From Dehalococcoidia bacterium (lineage in GTDB: Bacteria > Chloroflexota > Dehalococcoidia > SAR202 > UBA11138): a DNA stretch of 5,326 nt. The stretch is from assembly GCA_012270665.1 (NCBI GenBank), contig JAAXHY010000121.1, positions 1 through 5,326 on the forward strand, given 5' to 3'. Shown piece by piece: positions 5,063 through 5,326 of the stretch. The first letter of the stretch is position 1. Every line of letters begins with the position of its first letter. The translations under genes were made by a program, and so were the position numbers. The notes below the pieces were generated by a model, which was given only the letters and a program-made list of their open reading frames with translations, was not told the origin of the DNA and did no database searches.

Positions 5063-5326
5063 GTGTCCCAGTACGATTTACTTGTAAGCCGAATTTCCGA
5101 CTGTACGAACTGCGGGCTTTCGCGGGGTCGTACACAAGCGGTGCCAGGATCGGGCTCGCTGGATGCGGACATCATGTTCATAGGTGAGGGTCCCGGCTTC
5201 CACGAAGACAGGCAGGGCGTGCCTTTCGTCGGCCAGGCGGGCAATCTGCTGAATCATATGCTTTCGGTGATCGGACTGTCGCGCGAAGACGTTTACATCA
5301 CCAACATGGTGAAGTGCCGCCCTCCC
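5063..5326 (+). CDS. Family 4 uracil-DNA glycosylase, N-terminal part (3' end outside window)
   Basis: The enzyme removes uracil from DNA, the first step of base excision repair. The 88 visible codons match the N-terminal half of type 4 (UDGa-like) glycosylases, usually about 190-220 residues. C14 and C17 (CTNCGL) are the first two Fe-S ligands, followed by SRGRTQAVPGSG (20-31), the active-site motif FIGEGPG (39-45), RQGVPFVGQAGNLLNHML (50-67), and VYITNMVKCRPP (77-88) with C85 as third ligand; the fourth Cys must lie beyond the window. The motif is GEGPG where the better-known type 4 enzymes have GEAPG. The preceding in-frame stop is at 5045-5047; GTG 5063 puts the first Cys at residue 14, as expected, but its ribosome site is poor (GAAGA at 5046-5050, 12 bases away). 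Confidence 0.9.
   Translation, partial: MSQYDLLVSRISDCTNCGLSRGRTQAVPGSGSLDADIMFIGEGPGFHEDRQGVPFVGQAGNLLNHMLSVIGLSREDVYITNMVKCRPP

Noticed and set aside
5008..5244. Minus-strand open frame opposite the glycosylase start
   Set aside because: It is a shadow of the plus-strand UDG frame, whose motifs (CTNC, GEGPG, KCRPP) are unmistakable.

Overview
This window is a GC-rich bacterial segment. It contains most of a riboflavin (vitamin B2) biosynthesis operon, followed by three genes with no visible link to that pathway. Nothing in it fixes the taxon. The gene order ribD-ribE-ribBA-ribH, a GEGPG-type family 4 uracil-DNA glycosylase and short REP-like hairpins ending in GGGAATGACAG remind me of Chloroflexota (Dehalococcoidia/SAR202-like genomes), but that is an impression from memory, not a result.

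Region 1 (1-3144, + strand) is the rib operon. It begins inside ribD, of which only the reductase half is in the window. Riboflavin synthase (ribE), the bifunctional ribBA and lumazine synthase (ribH) follow. RibBA starts both branches: its GTP cyclohydrolase II half opens the pyrimidine branch and its DHBP synthase half makes the four-carbon unit. RibD processes the pyrimidine, RibH joins the two branches into lumazine, and RibE dismutates lumazine to riboflavin. A promoter-like pair in the 83-bp ribD-ribE gap could give ribE-ribBA-ribH their own transcript with a leader too short for an FMN riboswitch. ribH starts inside the ribBA stop codon (GTGA overlap). One residue stands out: the usual metal-binding His of the DHBP synthase half (RxGHTE) is Gln143 here.

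Region 2 (3145-3907) is a short convergent gap with overlapping hairpins, followed by a minus-strand gene for a peptidase S51/cyanophycinase-like protein with a GSSAGA nucleophile elbow.

Region 3 (3908-4172) is a 265-bp divergent intergenic region. It holds an extended -10 promoter for the S51 gene, two interleaved perfect inverted repeats (A-B-A'-B' order), a strongly AT-rich block and a pair of near-identical 14-mers just before the next gene.

Region 4 (4173-5326, + strand) encodes a VTT/DedA-like membrane protein with a long polar N-terminal extension, then a 137-bp gap with a hairpin, then the first 88 codons of a family 4 (Fe-S) uracil-DNA glycosylase that runs off the window.

I see no RNA genes, CRISPR array, insertion sequence or defence/mobile cassette. 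The points most worth a second look are the RibBA His-to-Gln change and the structured intergenic DNA.
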